This document shows, piece by piece, positions 1 through 9,127 of a DNA stretch of 64,000 nt. Source of the stretch: Geitlerinema sp. PCC 7407. Its GTDB lineage: Bacteria > Cyanobacteriota > Cyanobacteriia > PCC-7407. The position numbers were made by a program, and so were the translations under genes. Location of the stretch: positions 4,038,934 through 4,102,933 of the forward strand of contig NC_019703.1 of the NCBI RefSeq assembly GCF_000317045.1, in the 5' to 3' direction. How positions within the stretch are numbered: position 1 is the first letter of the stretch; each line of letters starts with the position of its first letter. The notes beneath the pieces are model-generated. The model was not told the origin of the DNA. It did no database searches and worked only from the letters and a program-made list of their open reading frames with translations.

Positions 1-356
1 TGGACAAAGACTGCGCGGCTGTTGGGCAGCAGGAGGCTCTGGGCAGCGAGGGCATCCATCTGCGCCTCCCCGGCGCTAGCAAACACGTCAATGGGCGCCC
101 GCTGCTCGATTTGGCGCTGGAGCAGGCCGGAGGCAGCGACGGTGAAGCGCAGGGAGACCGTCGGCTCCTGAGCCTCGAAGACGGGCTGGATCGCCCGAAA
201 CAGATCGATCAAGGAGGCTGCGATCCCCACAGTTAGGGTGATACCAGCCGAGCGGACCGGGCGATCGCGGCAGCCACTGACCAGGGCGATCGCCCCCCAG
301 CCTGCCGCGCCCCAGAGCAATCGTCGTCGGCTGACCCTGCACAGCCCCTGACTCAT
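1..356 (-). CDS. modA: Molybdate ABC transporter substrate-binding protein (partial)
   Basis: This is the N-terminal part of a periplasmic binding protein; the rest lies beyond the left edge. The first 30 or so residues look like a Tat-type lipoprotein signal: an SRRRLL twin-arginine patch, a hydrophobic stretch and a lipobox ending LVSGC. The mature part reads TLTVGIAASLIDLF, then FTVAASGLLQRQIEQRAPID and VFASAGEAQMDALAAQSL. These match the ModA family, where the Ser after the first strand and the AASG segment bind the oxyanion. The start ATG at 356 overlaps the stop of the upstream rlmD gene as ATGA, so translation is probably coupled. A sulfate or tungstate binding role cannot be excluded from this part. 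Confidence 0.8.
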   Translation of the reverse strand, partial: MSQGLCRVSRRRLLWGAAGWGAIALVSGCRDRPVRSAGITLTVGIAASLIDLFRAIQPVFEAQEPTVSLRFTVAASGLLQRQIEQRAPIDVFASAGEAQMDALAAQSLLLPNSRAVFV

Positions 357-1753
357 GGGCGATCGCCCCGCTCCAAGAAGGCCACGCACTCCACATGGGA
401 CGTCTGGGGGAAAAAGTCCGCTGGCTGCACCCGCGTCAGCCGATAGCCCTGCTCCGCCAGCAGCTTGAGATCGCGGGCCAGGGTCGCAGGCTTGCAGCTC
501 ATGTACACAATCCGCGCCGGGGCGATCGCGATCAGCGCCTCAATCACCCGGCGATCGCAGCCTTTGCGCGGCGGATCCAGCAGCACCACATCCGGCGTCT
601 GCTCCAGGGACGGCAGCAGCGTCTCCACCGACCCCACCAAAAACGTCGCATTGGTGAGCCAGTTCAGCGCCGCATTCGCCCGCGCCTGCTCCACCGAGGC
701 CTCATGAACCTCCAGGCCCACCACCTGGCGCACTCGCTGGGCCAGCGGCAGCGTCAGCGTCCCCACGCCGCAGTAGGCGTCCACCAGCATCTCTTGGCCC
801 GTGAGCTGGAGCGTCGAGACAATCTGCTCCAGCATCGCCTCCGCCTGCTCCGTGTACACCTGGAAAAACGTCGTTGGTCCAATCTGGTATTGCAGCTCCG
901 CAAAGGTCTCCGTCAAGAAACCCTGACCAGCAATGCAGTCCGTCTTCGGCCCAAAAATCGCATTCGTGCGCTGGGAATTGACATTCAGGCAGACCCCCAC
1001 CATCTGGGGATAGCGCTCTAGCCACTGGGTCGCCTGCTCCGCCAGCCCCGGAATCGACTCCTCCCGGCTCACCAGCGTCAGCAAAATCTCTCCCGTCCGG
1101 CGCCCCACCCGAAACGACAAATGCCGCAGCTTGCCCCGGTGCTTCTCCTCGTCATAGATAGACCAGCCCTGGGTTTGCAGGTCTTCCTTGATTTCGCGCA
1201 GCAGCGGATCAAAGCGCTCATCCTGCACCGGACACTGATTGAGGTTGATCAAGCGGTGGCTGCCCTTGCGATAGTAGCCCGCCTGCACCTGACCAGTGGC
1301 CGAGCGATCGAGGGGATAGGTCACCTTGTTGCGGTAGTGGAGGTCAGTGGCAGGCGCGAGGATCGGCGCTACGGGCGGATTCTCGAAGCCGCCAATGCGC
1401 TCTAGGGCCTGGATCACTTGATTGCGCTTGGCCTCGAGCTGGTGAGGATAGGCAATGTGCTGCCACTGGCAGCCGCCGCACTTGTCCGCCACGATACAGG
1501 GCGGGCGCTGGCGCTGGGGTGAGGGCTCCAGAATCTGGTGGAGCTTGGCCTCGGCGTACTGGCGCTTGACGCGCACCAGCCGCACCTCGACGCGATCGCC
1601 CGGCGCCGTATCCGGCACAAACACGACGCGGCCCTCCACCCGGCCCACGCCAGCCCCATCGTCACTGAGGTCTGTGATCGTCAGCTCGACCAGTTGTCCT
1701 TGCTGCCAAGAATCAGCCTCAGGGGAAACAGACGGAAGCTCTTGAGAAGTCAT
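353..1753 (-). CDS. rlmD: 23S rRNA (uracil-C5)-methyltransferase RlmD
   Basis: The predicted enzyme uses SAM to methylate a uracil C5 in 23S rRNA. An N-terminal TRAM domain (about residues 17-76) is followed by Cys residues at 86, 92 and 95 (CGGCQWQH), the iron-sulfur ligands of the RlmD/RumA group. The SAM site shows as VDAYCGVGTLTLPLA, then LLDPPRKG, and the catalytic Cys lies in YMSCKPATLARDL near the C-terminus. Length is 466 residues, normal for the family. An in-frame start 16 codons upstream exists, but the ATG at 1753 opens exactly before the TRAM region. The gene overlaps modA by 4 bases. Assignment to RlmD rather than the related RlmCD rests on general likeness. Confidence 0.9.
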   Translation of the reverse strand: MTSQELPSVSPEADSWQQGQLVELTITDLSDDGAGVGRVEGRVVFVPDTAPGDRVEVRLVRVKRQYAEAKLHQILEPSPQRQRPPCIVADKCGGCQWQHIAYPHQLEAKRNQVIQALERIGGFENPPVAPILAPATDLHYRNKVTYPLDRSATGQVQAGYYRKGSHRLINLNQCPVQDERFDPLLREIKEDLQTQGWSIYDEEKHRGKLRHLSFRVGRRTGEILLTLVSREESIPGLAEQATQWLERYPQMVGVCLNVNSQRTNAIFGPKTDCIAGQGFLTETFAELQYQIGPTTFFQVYTEQAEAMLEQIVSTLQLTGQEMLVDAYCGVGTLTLPLAQRVRQVVGLEVHEASVEQARANAALNWLTNATFLVGSVETLLPSLEQTPDVVLLDPPRKGCDRRVIEALIAIAPARIVYMSCKPATLARDLKLLAEQGYRLTRVQPADFFPQTSHVECVAFLERGDRP

Positions 1754-2265
1754 AAAGCAGGAAATCCGAATAAAGAATGCTGGTGCTGGGACGCCCCGCA
1801 CGTCCCAGGGACCACCGAAATACCAAGGAGAGTTTATCTCTGGCCGACGTCAGCCCCGTCTTCCCTCTACAGTCTCCTGGGGGTTGCGCCAAGGCCCCCA
1901 CCTCCAGCCGATTCGGGGGCCATCAGGCAATGAGCATCCAGAGGGATCAATCCGGTATGATTGAAGGACTCGTAAGAGTCTTGATTACCCATGGGTACAG
2001 TTCGGAACACCGGAAGAACCTTGGCGGGGTAAAACGCCAGAATCAACGTAAATTGGTGTTGGCCAAGAGAATGTCAATTCTCGCCTCAAGTCTGCGGTGG
2101 GACGCATCGTGGACATTAAACGAAACAGCCTGTGGAGCCGTTCTGGCTGGGGATTGTTGGGCTTGCCTGACACCTGGGCGTGAGGCAATGAAGCAGGAAG
2201 CTCCGGCCAGTCTTCGGAATGGTTGGACGAGCGTCAAAGGATGATACCTGAGGCATCACAATATT
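1754..2265. other. Intergenic region between rlmD and apcD
   Basis: About 510 bases lie between the divergent rlmD and apcD genes, so it must hold both promoters. It contains open frames of up to 155 codons, but none has a recognisable protein or a convincing ribosome site. A short hairpin, GAGAAT-GTCA-ATTCTC, lies near 2070-2085. No clear promoter boxes were identified. Confidence 0.5.
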
Positions 2266-2766
2266 ATGACTGTAGTTAGCCAAGTAATTTTGCAAGCCGA
2301 CGACGAGCTGCGCTACCCGACCGCTGGCGAACTGAATAGCATCAAAGACTTTTTTCAAACCGGCAATCAGCGCGTGCGCATCGCCAGCATTCTTTCTGAG
2401 AACGAGAAAAAGATTGTCCAGGAAGCCAGCAAGCAACTGTGGCAAAAGCACCCCGACTACATCGCGCCTGGCGGCAACGCCTATGGTCAGCGGGAACGGG
2501 CGCTTTGTCTGCGGGACTACGGCTGGTATCTTCGCCTGATCACCTACGGGGTGCTCTCGGGCAGCAAAGATCCCATTGAAAAAATTGGTGTGATCGGCGC
2601 ACGGGAAATGTACAACTCTCTGGGCGTGCCGGTAACGGGCATGGCCGATGCGATCCGCAGCCTCAAGAAAGCAGCCCTGGGCTTGCTGACCGACGAGGAT
2701 GCCGCTGAAGCGAGCGCCTACTTCGATTTTCTGATCCAAGGCATGTCTCAACCCTACATGATGTAG
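2266..2766 (+). CDS. apcD: Allophycocyanin alpha-B chain
   Basis: ApcD is a terminal emitter subunit of the phycobilisome core, passing excitation energy to the photosystems, particularly photosystem I. The N-terminus [19 protein letters not shown] and the segment [20 protein letters not shown] are typical of ApcD rather than ApcA. Cys81 in [11 protein letters not shown] is the phycocyanobilin attachment site. The length of 166 residues is a few more than the usual 161, from a short tail ending QPYMM. The gene stands alone, as apcD usually does, apart from the apcABC operon. The nblA genes in this window encode proteins that would trigger degradation of the same complex. Confidence 0.93.
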   Translation: MTVVSQVILQADDELRYPTAGELNSIKDFFQTGNQRVRIASILSENEKKIVQEASKQLWQKHPDYIAPGGNAYGQRERALCLRDYGWYLRLITYGVLSGSKDPIEKIGVIGAREMYNSLGVPVTGMADAIRSLKKAALGLLTDEDAAEASAYFDFLIQGMSQPYMM

Positions 2767-2903
2767 GCTTCCCCCACCGGGAGACTACGTTGGCCATTAC
2801 GGCCTGGGTTCAAACATGACAATTGAGTTTTTGAGCTTCCCCGTCTTGGGTGAAGGTTTTGGCTCCTCAGGCAGTCAATTCCCACACCGAAGGCGGGGAA
2901 CTT
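2767..2903. repeat. Hairpin-bearing intergenic sequence, possible IS200/IS605 end remnant
   Basis: The gap between the convergent apcD and NACHT genes contains a GC-rich inverted repeat. GCTTCCCCGTC near 2837 faces GGCGGGGAACT near 2892, and a smaller hairpin TTCCCCGCC-TTCG lies within it on the minus strand. The layout resembles the ends of IS200/IS605-type elements or a convergent terminator. No transposase gene is present here. The element reading is tentative. Confidence 0.3.
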
Positions 2904-5105
2904 TTATGGGGCCGGGGGCCGGGTGGGGGGAACGTAGCGAATTAGGTGGGCGGCGATGAGCTGGCCGGTGCGGGGAGTGACGCGCACGGCGGCTTGTTGG
3001 CAGCGCGCGATGAGGCAGTGGCTGTAGAGGTAGGCGTCGAGAGCGGCGAGCTCGGCGGCGGTGAGGTTGACACAGTCCGGGTCGAGACAGAGGGCCTGGA
3101 GCCAGAGCTGCGAGAGGCGATCGCTGTAGGACTGCTGAGCTTCGTAGGGCTGGCTGCGGTGCGGTTCTTTGAGCTTGAGGGCTTCCAGGCGGGCGATCAG
3201 GGCTTTGAAGTTGACGTGGCGACAGAGATGGGCCTGCTCGAACTCGCGGGCCATGGCTCGGGTCAGGGCCTGGGCCAAAGAGCGGGGGGTGCGGGCGATC
3301 GGGCGATTGCGGGCGCGGGGTCGGTCGGGCACACAGGTGAGGTCTTGGGTGCGGGCCTGGTGCATGGCGCGGGCGAGCTCGACTTGGGCGATCGCAGCGG
3401 GCGATCGCAGCAGATCCAGAGACTGCACCAGATCCAGCACCCGCGCAAAGTCTTCATCCAGGGCCCGGACCACCTCCAGCGCGCGATCGCGCACCGTCAC
3501 CAAAAACAGCAGCGCCGCTCGCTTGGCCGCTGGCGGCATCGAGCCGCCCGTGCCCTGGGTCATGGCGTCTGCCCACATCAGCAGCTGCTGCAGGCGCGGC
3601 GTCTGCAAAAAGCGCCGACTGCGCCGCTCCATCCGCACCAGCAGGTCATCTGCCCCCGATCGCATCAGCCCCGCCACCAGCAAAAAAACTTCCTGCCAGC
3701 GCTCATCGGTCAGGTGTCGCTGCACCAGCGCTGCCCCTTGGTGATGGTCGTCTAGGTGCTGGGCCGTCAGATATTCCTGCAAAGTCAGGTGCGAGAACGA
3801 AAAGACATCCTCCGCCCGCTCCACCAAAATGCCCTGCTGAATGGCGATCGCGTCCAGGATGCGCTCCCCGTCCAGGTGGCGCGGCGCATTCAGGTTATTG
3901 GTCAAAAATTCCTTGATTTGGCTGACGATCTCTCGTTTTGAGAAAAACAGGCGATCGGCCTGAAATCCCTCGTAGGCAATCTCCGCCAGCAAAATCTCCT
4001 CTAGCTCCGTATTGAGGCCTTGGTAGATCTCCTCCCGCATGATGCGCTTTTCGGCCGCCCACTCCTCCAGCAAAATCCGCAGCGCCTTGCGGTAGAGATT
4101 GCTGCGATTGGTTGGGAAATTCTGGGAATGGTCATACACCAGGCACAGCAGCGTCAGCAGCAAAGGCGTATGGGCCAACTCCTTCGCCGCCGCATTTTCC
4201 GGCTTGTGGAGCAGCTCCCAGCACTTTTGGGCTGTGCCCGCGGCCCGGTCCATCTCCGAGTGAAACCAGTTGTTGATAAATTGCTGAATCTGGGCCAAGT
4301 CAAAATCCGCCATGGCCACATCGCTAAAGCGGCGGAAATTGTGGCGATAGGCCGCCACGCGGCAGGAAATGATGAAGCGGTTTTGGTCGTAGCGATCGAC
4401 AAAATCCTGGATTTGGCAGATGGCTTCGTCAGTGTTTTTGGTGGGCACCTCGTCGAGACCGTCAAACAGCAGCAGCAGCTTGCCCGCCTCTAGCAGCTTG
4501 CGCGTGGCCTCTTCGGAGGATGGGAAGCCGCAAATCTGGAACTCCTGGGCGATCGCCTCCTCCAGGTTCGCGCAGCCATTGGCAAAATTCTTCAGCTCCA
4601 GCAGCACCGGAATACACTCGTGCAGATAGGCTCCCTGGACCCCCTTGAGGGCCTCGAGGCCAATCTTGCGCAGAAACGTGGACTTGCCCGCACCAGGACC
4701 ACCGAGGACCATCAGGTACGGTTTCTCGTTGGCCACCGTAATGCCATCCAGGCGCGAGGCAGCCTTGGGCTGAAACCCTCGCCGCCCCGATCGCCGATAG
4801 GCCTGCTCCAGCGACTCGATGGAGTCGTACCAGCGCATACCTGCCCGATCGAGAAACTGCACCGTGGTGTAGATCGTTTCGAGGGGCACCGGTTCGCGCA
4901 TCCCCAAGACCTTGAGCTGGCCGTGGCGCCCTGCGTAGTTGTGCACATACTGCTCCGCAGCCAGCGCCAAGATGCGCTCGGGCGTCTCGTCGAGGCTGCG
5001 TACCCATTGCAGGAGCCGCCCGCCTCCCTCAAACACGGCCCGATTCATGATGCTCGCCAAGCCCATACTGGCCGCCTGAATCACAATGCGCTCAAATCCA
5101 GTCAT
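2904..5105 (-). CDS. NACHT-domain NTPase (STAND family)
   Basis: This 733-residue protein is a likely STAND-class switch ATPase. Residues 1-115 form a helical N-terminal region without an obvious enzymatic effector. The NACHT core follows, with Walker A LGGPGAGKSTFL near residue 137 and Walker B LLLLFDGLDEVP near 213. Next comes the usual winged-helix part (FSFSHLTLQEYLTAQHL) and a C-terminal helical region of about 270 residues with no visible LRR, WD40 or TPR repeats. The ATG at 5105 is preferred to an in-frame TTG at 5114. Related bacterial NACHT proteins include antiphage defence sensors, and others are general signalling proteins; the sequence does not decide. HIP1 sites inside it, as in its neighbours, argue against very recent acquisition. 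Confidence 0.85.
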   Translation of the reverse strand: MTGFERIVIQAASMGLASIMNRAVFEGGGRLLQWVRSLDETPERILALAAEQYVHNYAGRHGQLKVLGMREPVPLETIYTTVQFLDRAGMRWYDSIESLEQAYRRSGRRGFQPKAASRLDGITVANEKPYLMVLGGPGAGKSTFLRKIGLEALKGVQGAYLHECIPVLLELKNFANGCANLEEAIAQEFQICGFPSSEEATRKLLEAGKLLLLFDGLDEVPTKNTDEAICQIQDFVDRYDQNRFIISCRVAAYRHNFRRFSDVAMADFDLAQIQQFINNWFHSEMDRAAGTAQKCWELLHKPENAAAKELAHTPLLLTLLCLVYDHSQNFPTNRSNLYRKALRILLEEWAAEKRIMREEIYQGLNTELEEILLAEIAYEGFQADRLFFSKREIVSQIKEFLTNNLNAPRHLDGERILDAIAIQQGILVERAEDVFSFSHLTLQEYLTAQHLDDHHQGAALVQRHLTDERWQEVFLLVAGLMRSGADDLLVRMERRSRRFLQTPRLQQLLMWADAMTQGTGGSMPPAAKRAALLFLVTVRDRALEVVRALDEDFARVLDLVQSLDLLRSPAAIAQVELARAMHQARTQDLTCVPDRPRARNRPIARTPRSLAQALTRAMAREFEQAHLCRHVNFKALIARLEALKLKEPHRSQPYEAQQSYSDRLSQLWLQALCLDPDCVNLTAAELAALDAYLYSHCLIARCQQAAVRVTPRTGQLIAAHLIRYVPPTRPPAP

Positions 5106-5408
5106 TGGTTCCAAAGCTCAACAACAGCCGCCTCTAGGGCACGCGATCGCCCCTTCTAGGCCCTGCCCCATCCCGGTAGCAGGCCCCGGTCCCTGCCAAA
5201 AACTTTGCCTATCCTAGGAAAAAAGGCAACGGGATCCAATCACAGCGTTCCCAGGGGCGATCGCCCCTGGAGTTCCGTCTGGAAAGGGCGATCGCCGACA
5301 TGGTTTCTACCTTTAGCGCCTTTTGGCACCCTCTCCCCCAGTCAGACGTCTATTGCATCAGTCGTTCACCCCGTTGCCCACCCTCATTACGCCCTGAAAG
5401 TTTCAATC
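5106..5408. other. Intergenic region, divergent promoters
   Basis: Roughly 300 bases between the NACHT gene (minus) and a secreted-protein gene (plus). Three HIP1-type sites are present. No recognisable small gene, RNA or clear promoter box was found. Confidence 0.4.
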
Positions 5409-6206
5409 ATGTTGAACCCTTATCGGATTGCCTCCTTCCCCCTCCTTAGCTTGCTCGCCTGGGCCAGCCTCACCCTACCCGCTCCGGCCCAAGACAATCT
5501 GTCAGCGCCGAGCGACCCGGCCCCTGCCGCTACTGAAAGTGCCCCCTCCAGTCGCCCCTTGGCCCGCGCCTGCATCACCGAAGCCATCGTAGGCAGTGAC
5601 GGCCTCACCAGCATTAACCCCAACCTCAATCGCGCCAAAAACCTCGCTCGCCAAGCCGCCGAACGGACCAACGGCGGCCTCGGCAACTACCGGGCCGAAG
5701 CCGCCATGTACGGCCCCATCGAAGGAGTTTCCTGCGTTGACAACGGAGACGGCACCTGGAGCTTCCGGATTCTGGGCGGTGCTCCAGGCGCAGAACCGAC
5801 CCTCGAAACCGTCGTCGTTGTGAACCAAAACGACGGCACCTCCCGCATCGACTACAATGGCGAAATTCGCAACATCGAGGGCGATCGCCCCGTTGCAGAG
5901 CGCCCCAACCAGCTCACCCTGGTCAACCCCAACGCGCCCGGTCTTGCGCGCGCCCGCAACCTGGCTCGCCAAGCCGCTGAGCGCGCCAACGGCGGCCTCG
6001 GTAACTATCGGGCAGAGCCTGCTATGCACGGCATCAGCGGCGACATCCCGGTCCAAGACACCAGCGACGCCTGGATCTTTACCTTTCGGGGGGGACGCCC
6101 AGGCGAAACGGACTACTCCACCGAGAGCGAGGTGAGGGTGAGCAAAGATTTCGCCAGTATCACCGTTGACTACAACGGCCCGATTCGGTCAGCATCCGAC
6201 AGCTAG
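5409..6206 (+). CDS. Exported protein with two copies of a ~95-residue domain
   Basis: The function is unknown. A signal peptide is clear (hydrophobic core PLLSLLAWASLTLPAPAQ with cleavage likely after APAQ). The ATG at 5409 is chosen because the signal peptide begins there; a longer upstream extension in the same frame lacks one. The mature protein consists of two homologous units. Each begins with a block like NLARQAAERTNGGLGNYRAE (second copy NLARQAAERANGGLGNYRAE). Each then has a beta-rich stretch with a Trp-x-Phe (WSFRILGG, WIFTFRGG) and ends in IDYNGEIR or VDYNGPIR. It is a periplasmic or extracellular protein with a tandem internal duplication, with no enzyme motif visible. Confidence 0.8.
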   Translation: MLNPYRIASFPLLSLLAWASLTLPAPAQDNLSAPSDPAPAATESAPSSRPLARACITEAIVGSDGLTSINPNLNRAKNLARQAAERTNGGLGNYRAEAAMYGPIEGVSCVDNGDGTWSFRILGGAPGAEPTLETVVVVNQNDGTSRIDYNGEIRNIEGDRPVAERPNQLTLVNPNAPGLARARNLARQAAERANGGLGNYRAEPAMHGISGDIPVQDTSDAWIFTFRGGRPGETDYSTESEVRVSKDFASITVDYNGPIRSASDS

Positions 6207-6283
6207 TTTTTGGCGGGCAGCCCCACGATGCGGGCGATCGCCCGCCCCCTCTGCGCCCCGTCCTCTCCGCCCCACACATCCCC

Positions 6284-6886
6284 ATGCGCCTCGGCAAAGT
6301 TGTCAAATCCAACTCCCACTGCGATTACATCGTGCAGGTGGACGACCCCATGGCAGTCCTCCATCCGCCCGAGCCAGATGACTACGGCTTTGGCAGCTTT
6401 GTCCGGCTCGAAAGCCCCGAGCGCCACTGGGCCGTGGGCATCGTCTACAACTCCCAGCTCTTCAATCCGCTGTTTTTGAATACGGGGCCGCGCCTCTCCA
6501 GCGAACCAGACCCACTCTTTACTCCCGACTTGATTAATGAGACCCGGACCCTGCTGGGCACGGTGCTCATCGGTCGGCTAGAGCAAGAAGCGGGCCAGAT
6601 CTGCGGGTGGCAGGGTATCCCGCCCGCTGTCGTCCCCGTGGACACCCCGGTCCTCACGATGGACGCCGATGAAATTCACCGCTTTCATGTAAACGCCCAG
6701 GGTCAGCCGCAATTTCGCTACTACAGCCTTTTGTTGCGCTATGGCGGTAACTTTGCCGCTCACCTCGCCCAGCAGGTGCTGATGGACCTGGCCAACAGCG
6801 AGCTGTTTTCGGGAGCAGATCGGCGGGCGCTAGAGATCCTGTGCAAGGAGCTCACTTGGAAAAACACAATGGGGGCGATGCGCTAA
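6284..6886 (+). CDS. Conserved hypothetical protein with HAS-barrel-like N-terminus
   Basis: A 200-residue soluble protein of unknown function. The N-terminus (MRLGKVVKSNSHCDYIVQV, then FGSFVRLES and HWAVGIVYNS) has the beta pattern of the HAS-barrel found at the front of HerA-type ATPases, but no ATPase follows. The C-terminal half is helical (NFAAHLAQQVLMDLANSEL). It follows the secreted duplicated-domain gene by 77 bases on the same strand and may be cotranscribed. The barrel assignment is a pattern judgement only. Confidence 0.65.
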   Translation: MRLGKVVKSNSHCDYIVQVDDPMAVLHPPEPDDYGFGSFVRLESPERHWAVGIVYNSQLFNPLFLNTGPRLSSEPDPLFTPDLINETRTLLGTVLIGRLEQEAGQICGWQGIPPAVVPVDTPVLTMDADEIHRFHVNAQGQPQFRYYSLLLRYGGNFAAHLAQQVLMDLANSELFSGADRRALEILCKELTWKNTMGAMR

Positions 6887-7288
6887 TCTGACATTAGAAG
6901 ATTTTAAAGAACATTCACCATAACGCAAAAACTCGCGTTTAATGGTGAGATAAGCGCGCGATCGCCCCAAAGGTCGCGTTAGCTCTCTTTAAAAACGAAA
7001 AACCGACAGATTTCAGCTTGAAGCCTGCCGGTGCAATGTGTGTTCCCTGTTGATGACTCGGCTAAAGTTGAGTCAACTGTAGTATCCCAACTCACCTAGA
7101 CAAGGATTGCGATCCAGATCAGCGATGCTCGTGATCCTTGTCACCGTCAGTTGGCCAGAATTCAGCCATTTGGCGGAAGAAATTTCAGACAGAAACGTAT
7201 TTTTCGAAACATCTAACCGTAGGGTGGTTGTGTAACAATTGATCTACGGATTAAGTTAAGTATTGTTACGTGATTTCCTAAACCCGCG
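6887..7288. other. Intergenic region with two hairpins
   Basis: About 400 bases. An imperfect inverted repeat (TTCACCATAACGC facing GCGTTTAATGGTGA) lies at about 6912-6948 just after the upstream gene and could be its terminator, although no T-run follows. A second inverted repeat, ACAAGGAT at 7100-7107 facing ATCCTTGT at 7134-7141, lies upstream of the next gene. The last 90 bases are AT-rich and probably hold the promoter. Confidence 0.4.
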
Positions 7289-7594
7289 ATGTTTCCTCAA
7301 GTTGTGTCCGATAGCTCCGTTAATCATTTCAAGTTCTGGCATGACGGCATTCATGAGGGGATGCGGTTGGGCGGCCGCCTGTATGGCCATGTCCGCTCCT
7401 ACGGCATGACAGAGCGTTTGCAGGCCTACGAGCTAGCCTGCGATCTTTCTCAAAAAGCTTTGGATGTTTGCGTGACCTGCGCGGAGGTAGGTCCACGGAT
7501 GGGCTACGGCGTTTGGGTCAGCCTGCAATCTCTCCAGCAAGCAGGCGCCATGGGCCAAGAAGCCGTATCTGAGCAAGCAAGTTTGTATTCCTAA
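7289..7594 (+). CDS. Small conserved hypothetical protein
   Basis: A 101-residue protein with no recognised domain. It has no signal peptide or membrane segment and contains three Cys residues, two of them in DVCVTCAEVG. The middle is likely helical (TERLQAYELACDLSQKALD). It lies 24 bases before the endonuclease V gene on the same strand, so the two are probably cotranscribed. The coding case rests on length, a fitting ATG and the tight junction with nfi. No function is proposed. Confidence 0.6.
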   Translation: MFPQVVSDSSVNHFKFWHDGIHEGMRLGGRLYGHVRSYGMTERLQAYELACDLSQKALDVCVTCAEVGPRMGYGVWVSLQSLQQAGAMGQEAVSEQASLYS

Positions 7595-7618
7595 GCACAC
7601 AGGCGGCCTATTAACTCG

Positions 7619-8287
7619 GTGCTGACGCTTCACCACGCTCATCCTTGGGATCTGTCGCTTGCTGAGGCCAAGGCAGTTCAGGAGTCTCTGCGCGACAAGG
7701 TCATCGTGCAGGATCACTTGGAGGCGATCCGCTATGTTGCAGGGGTTGATGTTGGGTTTGAAGAGAATGGAGCGACTACGCGAGCTGCGATCGCGGTTCT
7801 ACAGTTTCCAGAGCTACGCCTAGTCGAAACGGCGATCGCCCGCCGTCCCACAAGTTTTCCTTACGTTCCTGGCTTTTTGTCTTTTCGGGAGATTCCGGCG
7901 GTTCTCGACGCTCTAGAGCAGGTGCGTCAGTGGCCGGATCTGCTGCTGTGCGATGGCCAGGGTCAAGCCCATCCTCGCCGGCTAGGCATCGCGTGCCACT
8001 TGGGAGTACTGACAGACCTGCCGGCGATCGGCGTGGGCAAATCCCGTCTGGTGGGCACCCATCCTGAGGTGCCGGACGAGCGGGGTGCTTGGGTTCCTCT
8101 GGTGGACAGGGGCGAGGTGATCGGCGCTGTGCTGCGATCGCGCGCCAAGACCAAGCCCCTCTACATTTCGGTGGGTCACCGGATCAGCCTGCCCACAGCC
8201 CTCGAGTACGTGATGGCCTGCACGCCCAAATATCGCCTACCAGAGACAACGCGCCAGGCTCACAAACACGCGTCTGGCTTGATTTAG
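7619..8287 (+). CDS. nfi: Endonuclease V
   Basis: Endonuclease V nicks DNA (or RNA) one base 3' of deaminated adenine (inosine), starting alternative repair. The metal-binding residues are visible: Asp44 in [12 protein letters not shown], the Glu in [10 protein letters not shown], and Asp in [19 protein letters not shown]. The segment IGVGKSRL is also typical. Length (222 residues) is normal. The likely start is a GTG at 7619, 24 bases after the small gene upstream; no ATG lies at a suitable place. This is housekeeping repair of deamination damage. Confidence 0.92.
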   Translation: MLTLHHAHPWDLSLAEAKAVQESLRDKVIVQDHLEAIRYVAGVDVGFEENGATTRAAIAVLQFPELRLVETAIARRPTSFPYVPGFLSFREIPAVLDALEQVRQWPDLLLCDGQGQAHPRRLGIACHLGVLTDLPAIGVGKSRLVGTHPEVPDERGAWVPLVDRGEVIGAVLRSRAKTKPLYISVGHRISLPTALEYVMACTPKYRLPETTRQAHKHASGLI

Positions 8288-8324
8288 AGCCTTTAAACTT
8301 TCTGGGCTATGGGCTTCCTGGGCT

Positions 8325-8969
8325 TTAGGGAGCGAGGCGCGCCAGAGTCCAGGCCCCGGCCTTGTGGCGGTAGACGATGCGATCGTGCAAACGGTTGGGG
8401 CGTCCCTGCCAAAACTCAATTACTTCTGGCACCACCCGAAAGCCGCCCCAGTGGGGAGGACGGGGGATCGGCTGATCTTCGCCATACTGAGCCTCTAGCT
8501 CGGCCAGGCGCTGCTCAAGATCTGCGCGATCGTCCACGATCCGGCTCTGGTTGGAGGCCCAGGCTCCTAGCTGACTACTGCGGGGGCGGCTGTGAAAGTA
8601 GGCGTCCGACTCCGCGGCAGACACCTGCTCCACTCGGCCCTCGACGCGCACCTGACGCTCCAGCTCTGCCCACCAAAACACCAGCGACGCCCAGGGATTG
8701 GCCAAGAGCTCTTGGCCTTTGTGGCTCTCGTAGTTGGTGTAAAACACAAAGCCCTGGTCATCTAGGTTTTTTAGCAGGACCATGCGCGCCGAGGGGCGGC
8801 CATCGGGGGTGGCACTGGCGATGGTCATGGCGTTCGGTTCTGGCAGCTCCGCCGCGAGGGCTTGCTCAAACCAGCGGTGAAACTGGCGGAACGGGTCAGA
8901 GTCTACGTCTTGTTTGAGGAGTCCCTGACGGGTGTATTCTCGGCGCAAATCCGCGATCGCCGTATTCAT
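8325..8969 (-). CDS. pdxH: Pyridoxamine 5'-phosphate oxidase
   Basis: PdxH uses FMN and oxygen to convert pyridoxamine or pyridoxine phosphate into pyridoxal phosphate. Family signatures visible are [20 protein letters not shown] and [20 protein letters not shown] in the FMN-binding part. Others are [20 protein letters not shown] and the C-terminal [20 protein letters not shown]. Length is 214 residues, as usual. The ATG at 8969 is chosen because an AGGAGAG ribosome site lies seven bases upstream and the protein then begins [13 protein letters not shown], like homologues; the frame stays open further upstream. It is convergent with nfi. Confidence 0.95.
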   Translation of the reverse strand: MNTAIADLRREYTRQGLLKQDVDSDPFRQFHRWFEQALAAELPEPNAMTIASATPDGRPSARMVLLKNLDDQGFVFYTNYESHKGQELLANPWASLVFWWAELERQVRVEGRVEQVSAAESDAYFHSRPRSSQLGAWASNQSRIVDDRADLEQRLAELEAQYGEDQPIPRPPHWGGFRVVPEVIEFWQGRPNRLHDRIVYRHKAGAWTLARLAP

Positions 8970-9127
8970 AGCGCACTCTCCTAGGGAAAAACGAGGTTGG
9001 GCCATCAACACAGCCCATTTCCAGTATGTTCTTTTCCCAGACACCAAGAAACCCGGCGAAGCCCCAAGGTTCTGGGGTTGAGCGCCGGGCTTGCATCAAT
9101 CAGCACACCGGAAAAGCCAACAATTTT

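Noticed and set aside
1777-2244. 155-codon open frame upstream of apcD
   Set aside because: No homology pattern, no ribosome site and unusual composition; I read it as intergenic DNA.
2946-3755. Long plus-strand open frame (269 codons) opposite the NACHT gene
   Set aside because: It is a GC-rich antisense shadow of a well-supported NACHT protein with repetitive Gly/Ala/Glu-rich composition and no domain.
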